Positions 1-12,470 are shown, counted from the stretch's first letter. The stretch: 64,000 nt of DNA from Muraenolepis orangiensis (GCA_027704905.1 CM051002.1:4074351-4138350); one strand, 5' to 3'. Made by a program: numbers and translations. The notes: generated by a model not told the origin, from the letters alone.

Positions 1-152
1 GGTCAGTCATGTGCCACTCCCCAGGGTCAGTCATGTGCCACTCCCCAGGGTCAGTCATGTGCCACTCCCCAGGGTCAGTCATGTGCCACTCCCCAGGGTC
101 AGTCATGTGCCACTCACCAGGGTCAGTCATGTGCCACTCCCCAGGGTCAGTC
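1..152. repeat. 24-bp tandem minisatellite
   Basis: Six near-identical 24-bp units start at 1, 25, 49, 73, 97 and 121. Each begins GGTCAGTCATGTGCCACT. A seventh is partial and breaks at GGTCAGTCGTCCC. One unit has a single C-to-A change (CTCACC at about 113-118). The array runs off the left edge, so its true length is unknown. No coding role is visible. Confidence 0.95.
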
Positions 153-1914
153 GTCCCAATGAGATATGCTGATGAAGCTCAGTAAAGAAACCATACAATG
201 CAAGTTTGAGTGGGATATATTGATTTGAATTGTGTCTACGTCTATCTTATAACAAATACATCAATACTGGATATGTTAATAGGTTAATGAAACATGCATA
301 TAGTATTAGGCTTATAGGCCTGGGATAAAATGCATAAAATATTTATTAAAAAAACATGATATACATAAACACCAACACAGGTAAATACATTAACAGTAAA
401 CCGTAGTCTACAATAACACTGTAGTTATGTTGTATAACATGTGTTGTTCACATAAATATAATGTGATACGTGAAATAGTATGTTGGAACTGCATTTGATG
501 ACCTGATTGTCAGAAAGCAATGAGCAATGAGGAGTGAATGTCTCAGTCTCTCTCTCACATGCACATATTAGTCCAGCTTAGCCTGAGTACACCTATCTGT
601 GTATTCAACAGGAGGTTTGGTCTGTCGAAGAAGTGACTGGTGCACTAAATTGGTTGGATTTAGCTAACCTTAGCTAACCCTAAATCCAACCATACCAACA
701 GTTCTAAATATTTTGTTGTCCAGGTGAATATAACACCATGTGCATCATTAATTTACTGTCCCTTTACATGGTTAAGGTGTTTACATTTCAAGTCAATTGT
801 ATTGCTGTTTAATAAACTAATATTACTATTATTGTCCTCAAAGGAAAACAAAACAACCCTCCCCTGCAAAAAAAATGTGAACAAATCTCAAGGCCAATGA
901 CTAGATATTTTTGGTTTGGCTCAATGTTTGTTTATGAACAAATATACTGTATTATGAACTAAAAGTAATGTAACAATCCAATGGCTGATGGATAACAGAC
1001 ATCTGTCCTCAACATCAGACATGACGATCGTCTCAATTGTTCCCATCATTACAAGGGCAGGCAATGCTTCACGACACATAGTGGTATTCATAAATATCAC
1101 CCATTTATAATTAATGGTGGTCATTTGGTTTAGTGACCATTACACGAGTAAAACAGAAATTGTTTACAAATGTTCAATCGTATTAGCCAAATATTTTGTT
1201 CATGTCTCACACCTGATTATTTATATTTTTTGATGCAGGTCTGAACCTGATAAACCTCATAAAATATTGATCATTGTGAAGCAGTCTGCCTTGAGTCCAT
1301 GTCCTTAAAAAAATGTGTTTCATCAGTGACCTTTGCAGTGGTGCATGTTGGAGCCAGATTCAGTCCTTATTATTTATTTATTTAGTTAAATATATGAAGC
1401 AATATTGTTTGGAAAACGATTGGAAATTAACTTGATTCATTTGACATCTTTTATTTGTTATGATTTGGATGCGTGTTGCTTCGACAACGTGGAGGCGTGT
1501 CTGGTCCAGCCCATTTTGAACCGGTGATTGCAGCACCTGAGCGTGTGAACACACTTTTATCAATGGGGCCGGTGCCCTCGTAAAAAACACTGGAAATGCA
1601 AGGCACGCAGCCCAGACGGGTTTTGACCGTCGCAAGCGCTACGGATTTGGAACTTTAGAAATAGGAAACCAGGACACCATGCAACGGGAATAAGCCAGCA
1701 CACCTCCACGTCGTATGGTAAGAACCCATCCACACTAAACAAAGCTTCAAGTAAATGACAATAAATACCCTTTTCTATAAACCAAACAAATTAATCTCCG
1801 CTGTTTTCTTACGGAAAAGCGCATGCGCGCGTCGACCAAGGCTGTGGATTTCACATTGTCAAAAACCCGGCTTGTAATGCTTGCGCATTAACATTAAAGG
1901 AACAACAAGGAAAA
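153..1914. other. AT-rich non-coding stretch, nothing recognised
   Basis: AT-rich sequence with scattered short A and T runs. Open frames here are short and show no family resemblance. I see no SINE boxes, no LTR ends and no tandem repeats. Confidence 0.6.
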
Positions 1915-2733
1915 ATGGAACATTTGGGGGATGAAATTGACGCTGTACATTCCAATAGATTACAAGAATTGAAAGCATCTAGAAGCGCCAAATTGGGTGT
2001 TTTAACCAGAAGGAAAAATTAAATCTCTGATTTAATGAAGCATACATGCAAGGTGGAAATTGTTAAATCAAAAGTGGAAAACGAGTTCAACAAAGCATAT
2101 CAAGAACTGAATGATGTAAATGATTCTGTCAAAACTTTATTGTCAGTAATGTCAGAGGATGATGTTAAACTTGATCAAAGTGAGTGGTACATCCCTAAAA
2201 TAATACCAGTGGATGAATTCAAAGACGGTGTATTACAATGGATTGATGCTACAATGAATATTGCAATTACAGTGGATGATATTGCTCCAAAGGACAGTGT
2301 TTCCAATGTGCGATCAAGACGCTCATCAAAATCCTCAAGATCATCTATAGCATCTCTTAAAATGCAACTGGAAAGTGAACAAGCTGAACTAGCAGTCAAG
2401 GCTGAAGGGCTTAAAAGGAAGCAACAGCTTGATAGAAAAGAATCGGAACTCCGAGCTGAGAATGAGAGAAAAGAAGCTGAGCTCCAAGCCGAGAAGGAAA
2501 AGCTTGAGATGGAAACTCAGATGGCTGCTAACAAAGCAAAGTTGAGCATTATCAAAGAATATGAATTATCACACGAATTAACACAAATTGTACCTAATGA
2601 AATGCACCAATCGGATGGAATGAATGAATACTTGGAAGGATACATGGAAGAGGAAACGGAACAACAACCAGAAAAGCTGTCATGGTCAGCTGGTATCAGA
2701 TTATTGGAAAGATGTAGGCTAATTTCTTTGTAA
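1915..2733 (+). pseudogene. gag-like coiled-coil ORF with in-frame stop (BEL/Pao-type candidate)
   Basis: The open part runs from ATG 2035 to TAA 2731-2733 (232 codons). An upstream ATG at 1915 lies in the same frame, exactly 40 codons earlier, and is separated only by a TAA at 2020-2022. The upstream stretch (LKASRSAKLGVLTRRKN before the stop) resembles the N-terminal motif I associate with fish BEL/Pao-type gag-like proteins, so the original start was probably 1915 and a nonsense change broke it. Downstream come an acidic stretch, a Ser/Arg-rich linker (residues about 92-106 of the 232) and a charged Glu/Lys/Gln heptad-like coiled coil (about 107-170). Such proteins would form the particle core of an LTR retrotransposon. 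No protease, RT or LTR follows, so it is an isolated fragment. A captured cellular coiled-coil gene is the alternative. Family assignment is from memory of motif style only. Confidence 0.55.
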
Positions 2734-2834
2734 CCTCAGAGTGCACCGGATTGACACATACAGCTGTAAAACAAGGACCAATACCTTCTGGGCTGACACA
2801 TAGCCTATTAAAAAGTAATCTGTCAGGTCTGCTC

Positions 2835-2950
2835 AATTCAAGATTCAAGATTCAAGATTTGTATTTGCCATATGCAACAAGTACAATGGAATGCTTACTC
2901 CCCTTGTCCTACCCCAGTATGAATTCCATACAATTAAACATTATATACTA
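2835..2950 (-). repeat. LINE 3'-tail-like dispersed repeat
   Basis: A triplicated ATTCAAG motif (2836-2858) is followed by a segment reading CAACAAGTACAATGGAATGC. The same segment recurs near 52,671. Read on the minus strand it ends in repeated CTTGAAT, like a LINE 3' tail. Confidence 0.55.
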
Positions 2951-3229
2951 TGCTATTTACTAAATGTAGTTTAACATAATTCTGCACTATGTGTTTCATG
3001 TTTCCATTCAGTTGTTCAATGTGTGGCCCTTGGCTTACTTTATCTAAGTCAGTTTTTGTTGCCCAACCCCTGTCTTATATTTAATCTATGTAACAATTTA
3101 ATTATTTTACTGTGTGTATTTTGACACTGTCTGTAAAATGCCTTGAGTATCCAGAAAAGCGCTATATCAACTAAATGTATTATTATTATTATATAGATGG
3201 TAGGCAACTCAGAAATATTGTCTCAGGTT

Positions 3230-3740
3230 GGCAGATATGGTATTGCAGTGGGTGCTTCCCCGAGTTTGCTTCCCAATGGTCAAGCCATACATCCCTGCCC
3301 ATCCCTTCGCTCTGCTTCTTCGGGCCGTCTGCTTGCCCCCTCGCTTAGGGGCCCTTTTGGCCTATCTACGCTGTCACGGCTCTTCTCTGTCCTGGCCCCA
3401 ATTGTTGGAATTAAATTCCCACGGACGTCAGGACTGCAGAGTCACTGACCATCTTCTGCCACAGGCTAAAAACTCACCTCTTCAGGAAACATTACCCAGA
3501 TCCTTCCTGCCAGCTCTTATCATATTTTTACTAGCGTACTAAAGTCTTTCTAAGTAGATTGTCTAAGTAGATTGTTGGTCAATATTGATCTATTGTTTAC
3601 CAACTTATTGTACTTACCTTATTGTATTTTTACTTGTACTTATTGTACTCTTACCTCAGCACTGGCTAAGTTCTTTGAGACTTGTTAGGAATGAAATGAA
3701 ATTTTGACTTCTGGTGACGACTTGTGCTGAAACCACAGCT
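3230..3740 (+). mobile_element. L2-type LINE 3' fragment
   Basis: The translated fragments match the C-terminal end of the L2-like LINE seen again at 41.5 kb. A block reading RSASSGRLLAPSLRGPFG and a later TAESLPIF/LKTHLFRKH-like stretch are split between two frames, so the reading frame is broken. The 3' UTR follows (GAGACTTGTTAGGAATGAAA, then TTTTGACTTCTGGTGACGA at 3702-3720). The piece is 5'-truncated, with no RT core or endonuclease, and has lost its (ATGTA)n tail. Confidence 0.8.
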
Positions 3741-4024
3741 ATCTCATTTGGTTTGATTTCTGTTTTATGTCTGACAAGCTCTTTCTCAGTGCCCTCAAAT
3801 CCCGTCAAAATCACCCTGGCAAATCAGCTTGGAGTTTGGCTCTGTGAGAATCAGTTGCCTTGTTGCTGTTAGCCTGAATATCTACACAAGATTGTATAAT
3901 GACTGCCAGCAATGAATACAAATATGAAAAACTTTATTTAGCTAAAAAGGGATTTAGCAATCGGAAAAAAAGCTTGAGAGAATAGTTAGGGCAACACGAA
4001 TGATTAGACCTTCATTAAAATGCA

Positions 4025-4216
4025 ATGCACGCATTGAGAAATGCTCCAAGCTACTCTACTATCAGTGATGTGTTATCAGATATGACATCTAGGGATCAGA
4101 ATACTGCCAGGACAGTTTTGGAACTTTTTAGCGCCATTAAATTCACGGCCCGTGAGCGAATGCCACTCAGAGGGCATAGCCATCGCAATTGCATATTTTG
4201 GCAGCCTATGCCATAG
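4025..4216 (+). pseudogene. hAT transposase-like scrap
   Basis: A 63-codon open frame contains ARERMPLRGHSHRN, resembling the 'ArqgLplRGH' motif that follows the TTF-type zinc finger in hAT (ZMYM/ZBED-like) transposases. A Ser-rich stretch lies just upstream as expected. No other transposase part is in frame. A hAT-style terminus (CAGGGACAGACTGGGACC) lies at 4582 about 370 bp downstream and could belong to the same dead element. Resemblance is short, so this is tentative. Confidence 0.4.
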
Positions 4217-4581
4217 AGAACCAGCTCATTACAAAAAGAGAGAATGTCTCTACGCAGACAATAACCTCCGCCATTGAAGATGGACCAGAGGATATGTTTA
4301 CACCCCGTTTATCTGTTTGTAAGTGTGTTAGCAAGATAACTCCAAAAGTTTGGACAAAACTTGGTGGTTAGAATATTATATACTTTATACAGTTGATTTG
4401 ATTTGGCAGGGATCCGGATCCAGGGGACGTTTTAGTGTGGCGGAGGTATGCTCTCTACTGAGTGCCGTGTTCAATGTTGTTGGTCTAAATGTTTGCTCAT
4501 GCAGTACAGTGAGAGGTTATTTTGGAAGCTCAGCACTGTTCATTTTTTAGACTTACTGAGGGCAGAACAATAGATATCAGT

Positions 4582-4615
4582 CAGGGACAGACTGGGACCA
4601 AAAATTGGCCTGGAA
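4582..4615 (+). repeat. hAT-like terminal sequence
   Basis: CAGGGACAGACTGGGACC followed by AAAAATTGGCCTGG has the form of fish hAT terminal inverted repeats (CAG-G start, 'GACTGGGAC' core). I did not find a matching inverted copy or an 8-bp duplication, so it may be a solo end. Confidence 0.35.
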
Positions 4616-5149
4616 CTTTCACCCATGAACGAACCGCATCTGTAAATTACAGAGTGCTAACGCTACTTCAGTTTGGTTCGGCCCTGAGCTTAGTGCACGC
4701 TGCTTTTGTCTGCGTAAGTGACAATTATATACAAGGTCATATTATTGAAAATTGTAATTATTAATTAATTTCAGTAATCTGCATTTGAGTGATTCTCGTA
4801 CTGTTTGCAGTTTGTGGATTCCTCTAGTTTGACAGCACATACTTGTCCTGTTTCTGGTGTTTTACGTTTGTGAAGGTTTTGTGTATTAAAGAGATTGTCC
4901 TGAGTTTTAATTTGCCGATTGTCTGCAAGGATAATGTTTTCGATGGGAAATCTAATATGTCTGGGTATTTCAATGGTGTCCAAGCAATGAAATTGTTGTG
5001 CACAGGGTAAACTGTATGTATATTGCAGTAACCACACATTGAACCTTGCCCTACAGGAGGTAGCGAGCCCAGTGAGGTTAGCTACTGAGGTTATTTGCAT
5101 TACACTTTGTACAAGTCAGTTTTTGCCTGGCTCCAGACCTTTGAATATA
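4616..5149. other. Non-coding, nothing recognised
   Basis: Mixed AT-rich sequence with short open frames on both strands and no family resemblance. No tandem repeat is seen. Confidence 0.5.
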
Positions 5150-5472
5150 CCTACTCCACAGATTCAGGTCTGGCATTGTAAAATAAAAGAGCAAAACAGC
5201 TAAACCATTCGATGAGCCGCACAAGGGGACACATGATAAGCCAATCAGCGCCATAGGCGGGACTTATGCAGTTGTCAAGCTGTGCACCGGAACTGCAACT
5301 TACCTTGACATCCAAACTCGCACTCTGCTTTGAAGGCATCGATCGGAGGAATCGATCGCGTGCTTCGCACCTTCGAGAACGCCGGTATCCAGGTAGGCTC
5401 GCTGGTCCTTCCTCAGCTCCAGCCACCTTAGGCTCCACTGTTCGATCTTGGATTTGTTCTGTTTGGTCGTTC
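5150..5472 (-). other. Possible retrotransposon internal (gag-proximal) sequence
   Basis: On the minus strand this segment begins right after the LTR-like block that ends at 5473. It is open for about 75 codons, with a Trp/Leu/Arg-rich stretch (SLRWLELRKDQRAYL). Position and openness suggest the leader and gag start of the same Ty3/gypsy copy. I cannot identify a primer-binding site or a gag motif with certainty. Confidence 0.3.
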
Positions 5473-5694
5473 TGTCACTAATGGGATAGTTCGGTGGGAC
5501 CCAGAACGCAGACCAAGACACAGTGGAGCTATAACATAGAGCTTAATTTTCCGGTGTGTATGTGCGCCGCCAGTGCACGTGGCTTGGCCACGCCCCCTGT
5601 CAACCCCCGTAACCATTGTTGACAGGTGTGTGTGTGTGCGCCGCCAGCGCACATGGCTTGGCAGCGCCCCCTGCCAACCACCGTAACTGTGACA
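5473..5694 (-). mobile_element. Ty3/gypsy LTR fragment, rearranged
   Basis: Reverse complement of the LTR family that is complete at 62059-62661. It starts TGTCACAGTTACGGTGG and ends GTTCGGTGGGACCC...GTGACA on the reverse-strand reading. The shared U5-like block (CTCCACTGTGTCTTGGTC) is intact. The start is tandemly duplicated: two copies of the block with GCGCCGCCAG and GGCTTGGC. About 400 bp of the middle, including the AATAAA-like signal, is missing. The flanking 5-mers do not match (CGTTC and CAGAG), so no target duplication survives. Confidence 0.75.
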
Positions 5695-6040
5695 CAGAGG
5701 TTGGTAACGGGTTGTGGCAGAGGTCCAAAAATGCAAGGCAAAAACAAGGTTGTTATCCAGGCGATGGTGAAAACACGGTGGATCAATAAACAGAACACAA
5801 GACGTGAAACTTAGCTTTATACAGACGTGAGGCTTTCCAAAAATCAGGGTGATAATCCAGCATTGAGTAACACACAAGACATGGCTTAAATACAGCTTGG
5901 TAAATGAGGTGTGATTGAGTCCAGTATGACACGGCCGACAGGGAAAACACAGAGTGGCATTCGGAACGGAGTCGTGATATCGCGAATCCAGGAAGCCCGC
6001 GGAAAACCAGGACTAGGAAGAGCTGGATTGGACCGTGACA
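5695..6040 (-). mobile_element. LTR-like fragment of a second family
   Basis: On the minus strand it begins TGTCACGGTCCAATCCAGC at 6040, has a TATTTAAG box-like motif and a long pyrimidine-rich 3' part, then abuts the neighbouring LTR fragment without its own CA end. The TGTCACGG start and general layout match fish Ty3/gypsy LTRs. The name is tentative because no internal region is attached. Confidence 0.45.
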
Positions 6041-6417
6041 GGAACACCACAAGCACAAGACAAAAACAAATTAAATTAACTTAACATAATTTTCTGGACA
6101 TGACACCAGGTGTAGAGGCAGTCGCCTCATTGTGATTGCGGTCAGTTTTCTTATGCAGACTCTCGCTTAAGTTTTCTTTTTTTCCGCCCAAATCCAAAAC
6201 AAAACACACCTGCCTTCCTTCGTCTACCTCCTAGCACCTAGATTTCCCACTGCAATCACCTGACTGTGGCTCTGCCTACATACCAATTTATTTCCATTGT
6301 GTGCCACATGGTGTGTAGCTTATTCACAGTGAGGGAAGGTGGAGGCAGAAGGGATGCTGAATGCTTTTAAATGCTTTAAAAATAGTTGCCTTTTCTTTGT
6401 TATCTGTGATACAAAGG

Positions 6418-6438
6418 GTGTGTGTGTGTGTGTGTATA

Positions 6439-6473
<35 letters not shown>

Positions 6474-6487
6474 ATGTGTGTGTGTGG
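6418..6487. repeat. (TG)n microsatellite
   Basis: About 70 bp of TG dinucleotides with several TATA interruptions. It is stop-free on the reverse strand, which explains a Thr/His-rich open frame there. Confidence 0.95.
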
Positions 6488-8510
6488 ATGACAGAGAGCT
6501 ATAGGCTGCAGTTGATCATGCATTTCATAATCATTAGATGAGGTGCCCTCTCACAGAGGAGCTGTGCTCCTTAAGGTCCGGGGAGCTGCTCTGGACAGCT
6601 GTTACACATGAAGAGGAAGTAGCGTGATGCTGACTACCAGGTACCATTTGATTAGATTTTCCTATGCATTCATTTATTTCATGCTTTATTTTATTATTTC
6701 ATTCAGCCATTGATCATGTGACACCTCATCTTGAATTAATTTCTGTCACGATGATAGAGTTTTATCTTTTTAATTGTCAAGTTATGTGTTGTTTTGGTTG
6801 ATTGACTCCTGCCTACACTTAAATGGCTGGTTCACACAAAACAGACCCACGGGACAACTCAATCTTGACTCTTTTCCCTTTTATTTGAGTTCTTGTAGAG
6901 CTTCATTTAGGTTGGGTTTGGTTAGGTTAGATTAGGTTGAAAACCTTTAGGGAAACACAAAACACAATTTCATTAACTTAAAACAATTAGACAAATAAAA
7001 CATTTAAATGAAACCATGCCATACTTAAACAAGGATACAGTTCTGCTCTCTGGTTTTCAGTTGATTTAAGGGATAATTAAACTTAACATTTCATGTAAAA
7101 CTAAATTCATTCCAACAAAGTAGCTTAAATAAAATTCCAGTTTCTTATATATTAGAATAACAATAAGACTAGTAATAAGATAAGACTAACTAGAAATAAT
7201 AATTAATCTAATCAAACATTATCAAACATGCCTTCATACAGACAAGACAAAAACCATACCAGCAGCGTCTTTGTGTGAAACCTTGAGTTCAATCCTCTTG
7301 TTACTCCCAGTGATATGGTTGTCTCTGCTGAGAGTGTGCCGCCAGGTGCTTTGCATCAAGCTAATTATCGGACTCCTCTTTTGGGGCACATTTTCAGTGG
7401 AAACAGATTTTACCACAACCTGCTGGACTGGAGTCAGATCTTGAACTCTGCCTTTTAACTGGTTTTGACAAAACATTAATCTTTCACACAATTTATTTTA
7501 TTTTCTCCTCTTGTTTCTACACAGCAGCACCACCACCTCCACCAACCCCCCCCCCCCCCCCACCCCCACTCCCACTACCTATTTCATTTAAGAAACAATC
7601 TGTAAGAAATGCTTAGAAAGATAATGAATGTTTCCTCCAGCGGGACACGCTTTGCCTCAGCCCACATCCATCTTGAGGTAAAGCAGTCACAGTTGCCTTT
7701 CCGTCCATGTCCATGATGGACATAAGACAACCAGAGATATAATAAGTACCTATATCAGGCGATTGGGTCATGGTGCTGATGCTGATGTGCCTATCGTGAC
7801 GGACGGGAACAGAGATGAGTGGCAAAGGAATAGCTTCTCTGTTACAGTTTCCTGTTCCTGTTCCCTGCTCACACAATACACTCAGGCTATTGCCGAACCA
7901 AAATCCTCATTGTGAGACTGCAATTATGGAGGGGATTCCGAGAACCCTAATTATGTTCCATCACTATCGCCATGGCTACTGCAGCGGTTGACTTAGTATG
8001 CCCGTATGGACTAAGAAGAACAGGGAGGCATTCTCATTGTATGCCAGGGCTTAAAGGGAATCAAAAGGAAAGTGCAAGAGAATATATTTGTCCAGAATAA
8101 GAGAAAATAAAAAAATAAAAAATTGCTTTTCCATTTTTTTAAGGTTTATTAGGTTTCATACATTACAGTGGCTGTTGATTTTCCCACAATAAAACCAAGG
8201 GCATTCCTAGCATTTCCGATGCTATGTCATTTGCGTTGCAAATATGCACGGTAATTAATATGCAAATTGAGGAATGGGACAAATGAGGTCCTAGTATGGA
8301 CGTGAATCTGACTCTCACTTTAAAATGCTCAGCCGGTTGCAAAACAACAAGTCAACACTTATTTGGTGTTCCACTGTTCTGCACAGTGCTGGAAAAAAAA
8401 CATTGCAGATGACTTTTCAAAGAAAGCATATAAGGCACATAGCGTATGTCGACACATTCTCATACATTCGACACATTCTCATACATTCTCTCGCTAAATT
8501 CCACACACAC
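6488..8510. other. Non-coding unique stretch
   Basis: No gene or transposon was recognised. Contents are an A-rich segment (about 6940-7230), a C-run at 7549-7562 followed by CCACCCCCACTCCC, and a cluster of octamer and homeodomain-type words near 8230-8270. Confidence 0.55.
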
Positions 8511-8514
8511 ATTT

Positions 8515-8757
8515 GGTGGGGATGGATAGCTCAGTCTATAGGGACTTGGCTTGGGAACCGGTTCAAGTCCCTGAAACACCTGGGCACTACCTGGTGCCCT
8601 TGAGCAAGGCACCAGACCCCTATACTGCTCCCCGGGCAGCTTTATATAAAATAAGTGCCCACTGCTCCTAATACTAGGATGGGTTAAATGCAGAGAAACA
8701 CATTTCACTGTGTATGTACATGTGTGTGACCAATAAAGAGGATTGAATCCTCCAGAT
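8515..8757 (+). mobile_element. tRNA-derived SINE, copy 1
   Basis: The head carries an A-box-like TAGCTCAGTCTATAGG and a good B box, GGTTCAAGTCC, so it is related to a tRNA and would be transcribed by RNA polymerase III. The body has CTTGAGCAAGGCACC and CTGCTCCCCGGG. The tail ends with GTGTGTGACCAATAAAGAGG and a short repeat. The tRNA-like part has diverged and no cloverleaf is intact, so it is not a tRNA gene. The element also occurs at 12,684, 17,938 (tail only) and 49,796 (reverse). Confidence 0.85.
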
Positions 8758-9078
8758 TTAGATTTAGCACATACAGTCGTGGATACATGTAACAGACACC
8801 AGCAGGTGGTGCTGTGCATTGGTAAACCTCACTCCCCGACTCCTTAGACGTTCTAGCGATAAAGCTAGGGTTTTAGATCTCCCGTTAAGAGTGCCGCCTC
8901 TCATGCTGGTGGTCCTCAGTTTGGACCAGTGCGGGACACTGACTGTTGCATACGTATTCATGCAAATAACTGAAATCAGTCAATTAATTGAATGCTGCTT
9001 TTGGTCTTAAAGCAGGCACAGGGCCTTTTGGTAGCACCTTCCAACACCTCAGTGTTTTCCCTTCCCAGAACACTACCC

Positions 9079-9104
9079 AACACACACACACACACACACA
9101 CACA
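9079..9104. repeat. (CA)n microsatellite
   Basis: About 13 CA units. Confidence 0.95.
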
Positions 9105-9304
9105 GTTTTTTTAAATTAAATAAAATAATCTTTTATAAATGCCATGCCTTTGCATGTACCTTACCTGCATTCAAAAAAAGATTAGCATACGTTTAATTAT
9201 ACTGTTGACAAACATATTGAATAGCTTACCCTTTCAAAACGTTTTGTTTGTGATACAGGTACCGTGGAGCTTAATAATGACCTGCATTTCTGTTTATTGA
9301 ATTA

Positions 9305-9398
9305 CTCTGTCTCTCTCTGTCTCTCTCTGTCTCTCTCTGTCTCTCTCTGTCTCTCTCTGTCTCTCTGTCTCTCTCTGTCTCTCTCTGTCTCTCTCTTT
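9305..9398. repeat. (TCTCTG)n-type microsatellite
   Basis: Alternating CTCTCTGT units in a stop-free pyrimidine-rich tract. It produces spurious Ser/Leu-rich frames on one strand and Arg/Glu-rich frames on the other. Confidence 0.95.
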
Positions 9399-9535
9399 CG
9401 CTTTGTGTTTTACGGTCGAAACTGCAGCTTTCAAAAGGACAGAAATCCTTTCCGGAAGACAGGGGACCGATACAGGATCAAAGCTCGGAATACGCTGACT
9501 AATTAATAGGTGGGCATCCATTACCCCCTCCTCAC

Positions 9536-9593
9536 CCTTCCCTCCCCCCCTCCCCCTCCCCCCTCCCCCCTCCCCCCTTCCCCCACACAAACA

Positions 9594-9662
<69 letters not shown>
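9536..9662. repeat. C-rich tract followed by (CA)n
   Basis: 9536-9590 is built of C6-C8 runs separated by T or TT. 9596-9662 is about 33 CA units. The compound is strongly strand-asymmetric. Confidence 0.95.
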
Positions 9663-9664
<2 letters not shown>

Positions 9665-10804
9665 CTCTCCCTCCCTCCTCGTGTGATGATATGCACCACC
9701 ACCTATATACCGTATGCTGTGGAGACATGGGGCTGAGTAGGAGCCATGCTGGAGAGATGCTGACAATGAGAGCAGATGAGGGGCTGGTGGGTGAGATGAA
9801 AGAGTTCCTTTGTGTACAGAAAAACAAAATAAACAAAAGGCAATGTGATGATGTGTAGGTGGTTTGGTCCCAAAATGGATATTATGCGGAGGTTGGTGTT
9901 GTGCAAAGCTTAACAAGCATATAATGTAGCTTTTTCTTTCCTTTTTTTTGTCTAGGTTTTTGGTTTTATGAAGCAATTCCTCCACAGAGGATACAATGTA
10001 TTGCGTTGTGCAACAAACAACAACAACCAGCAACTACAGACAGACAGAGGGGAAAAGTGTCTGCCTCAACAACAACCAAACAGTCATCAGGAACACCACT
10101 CCATGCTCCAAAACCACCTCCTCGGAACCAAAGATAATGTGCTACTTGGTGAACCAAACTGCTCCCCATTTCCTGAACCACTGCCACACGACCGCCAAAG
10201 CATGCAGAGAAAAATAGTTCAAGTAATATTCTAGGCGCCTCTGACCATGGAAATGTCTGAGACAATGATGAGTGTGAGGGAAGAACTTCACTTCCCACAC
10301 TGCACTGAACTCAACCCCCAGAGGTAAGCAATGCCAAGTAAGGAAATACCCAATTATCCTGCTGCCTCTTTGTGTCTTACAACCGATGATGAAATTAACA
10401 TTTAGTTTGCTTTACTTAATCTATTATGTATTTTTTCCAGGGGGTGCAAAGGTGGGGAGGGTTGGTACTCAAATCTAAATAAAACAAAAATGTAATAAAT
10501 AAAACACTCTAAAATCGTCAAGTGTAAGTAAGTGCTGTCTGTGACCGCTGACCCGGTAGATACTATGACACGGAGGATTTGTCTGGGACAACGTGTCCCC
10601 TCGCTGCGGGTCCATTCCCCCTGCACCGGTGTCATCTGGGAGTCCAGGGGGGGGGAGGAAGTGCGACAGTGACAGCTCCACTGAGGTGAGGTAAGGGGTT
10701 TATTTTGTCATCACCATTTGGCCCTGCGTGGCATCTATGTGGCCCACCTGATCACGGGTCTTTCCCCGGCCACATGGCTCGATATTGCTCACCTTGTTCT
10801 GACT
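9663..10804. other. Non-coding stretch
   Basis: No coding or transposon signature was recognised. Short open frames on both strands lack domain-like content. A G-run occurs at 10648-10656. Confidence 0.5.
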
Positions 10805-11137
<333 letters not shown>

Positions 11138-11339
11138 CTGACGATAGCAGCAATCACCAATTACTGGCAGAGGGGAAGCCAACGGTGACGGCAAATATTT
11201 AAGGATTACGATGTGGTTTTAAGAAGAAGTTCTTGAGGGAGCCGGGTGCTGAGTTGACATTTGTGTTCCATAATTGACATGATCCGTGTTGGGTGTCACA
11301 CTTTTTCATGTTCAGACTCTATTACACTCTCTATGTCTC

Positions 11340-11533
<194 letters not shown>

Positions 11534-12068
11534 AAAACAGAACCCTGGTTTTATATTAAATAAGTTGTCAGCCGGTGATGCGTAGTGAAGGCCTGGTTCA
11601 AATGAATTGGTGTAAAACATACAGAATTCATCACTGCACTTTGATACCTTTCCATATCCCTTCCTTGATGTTTTGTATTTTTTTTTTAAACGACAACAAC
11701 CACAAAAAAAGGCAAAACATATCAGGACCTCTCATCGGAGCATCACGGGAGGGAAAAAGACCAGACGCAGGATGTCATTATGCTGCCACTCTTCCCTTCT
11801 TTGAAACTGTTTGCAAGCACAAAGCACAGGACCTCTTCTAGGCAGGAAGGGTGACGCTCAAAGCCCAGTCTGAATGTTATGTATTAACTAAAGGAAATGA
11901 AGGCCTTTGTAGCGTAAGCTGGACAATTCACAATATTGTCACTTTAATTCGTCCCCACAAACCTGCTTCTTAACGGTATTCAAGGTAAAGAACTTAATGG
12001 GAATACACTGTGCTGTTTGACTCTACACATGGAGGCCAGTGAGGGGGAACAGTACAAGAGCAGGCAAA

Positions 12069-12119
12069 TGTGTGTGTCTGTGTGTGTGTGTGTGTCTGTG
12101 TGTGTGTGTGTGTGTGTGT
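12069..12119. repeat. (GT)n microsatellite
   Basis: About 50 bp of GT with two CTGTG interruptions. A short G-run follows at 12134-12148. Confidence 0.95.
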
Positions 12120-12470
12120 CCTGCGCATACACTGGGGGGTGGGGGGGGTGCGGCGGTGCCGAGTAGCGAGGGCGTAGCAATAACGCTAATGAATGGGACT
12201 TGTTCTTAATTAAGATTAGATTTCTGTTTTATCTCGCTGCCACATCGAGGCTCCTTTAGTTCCAGTCTGAATGGCGTCTCTTTGTGGCCCATTATGTGGT
12301 TGATTAACCATGTTCATTTAAATTGCATGCCTATTGGTTAGTGGCTGTAATTCTCGCAGACCACAGACAGAGGCCCTCTCGTATTAACAAGTGCACAGAG
12401 GACTAAATAAATCTCTTAGTTTCATTTGGTAAGCAGGACTGAATACACAGGGTACGTTGAACATTGACTG

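Noticed and set aside
8515..8600. tRNA gene
   Set aside because: A and B boxes are present, but no intact cloverleaf or anticodon arm. The body and tail are those of a SINE.
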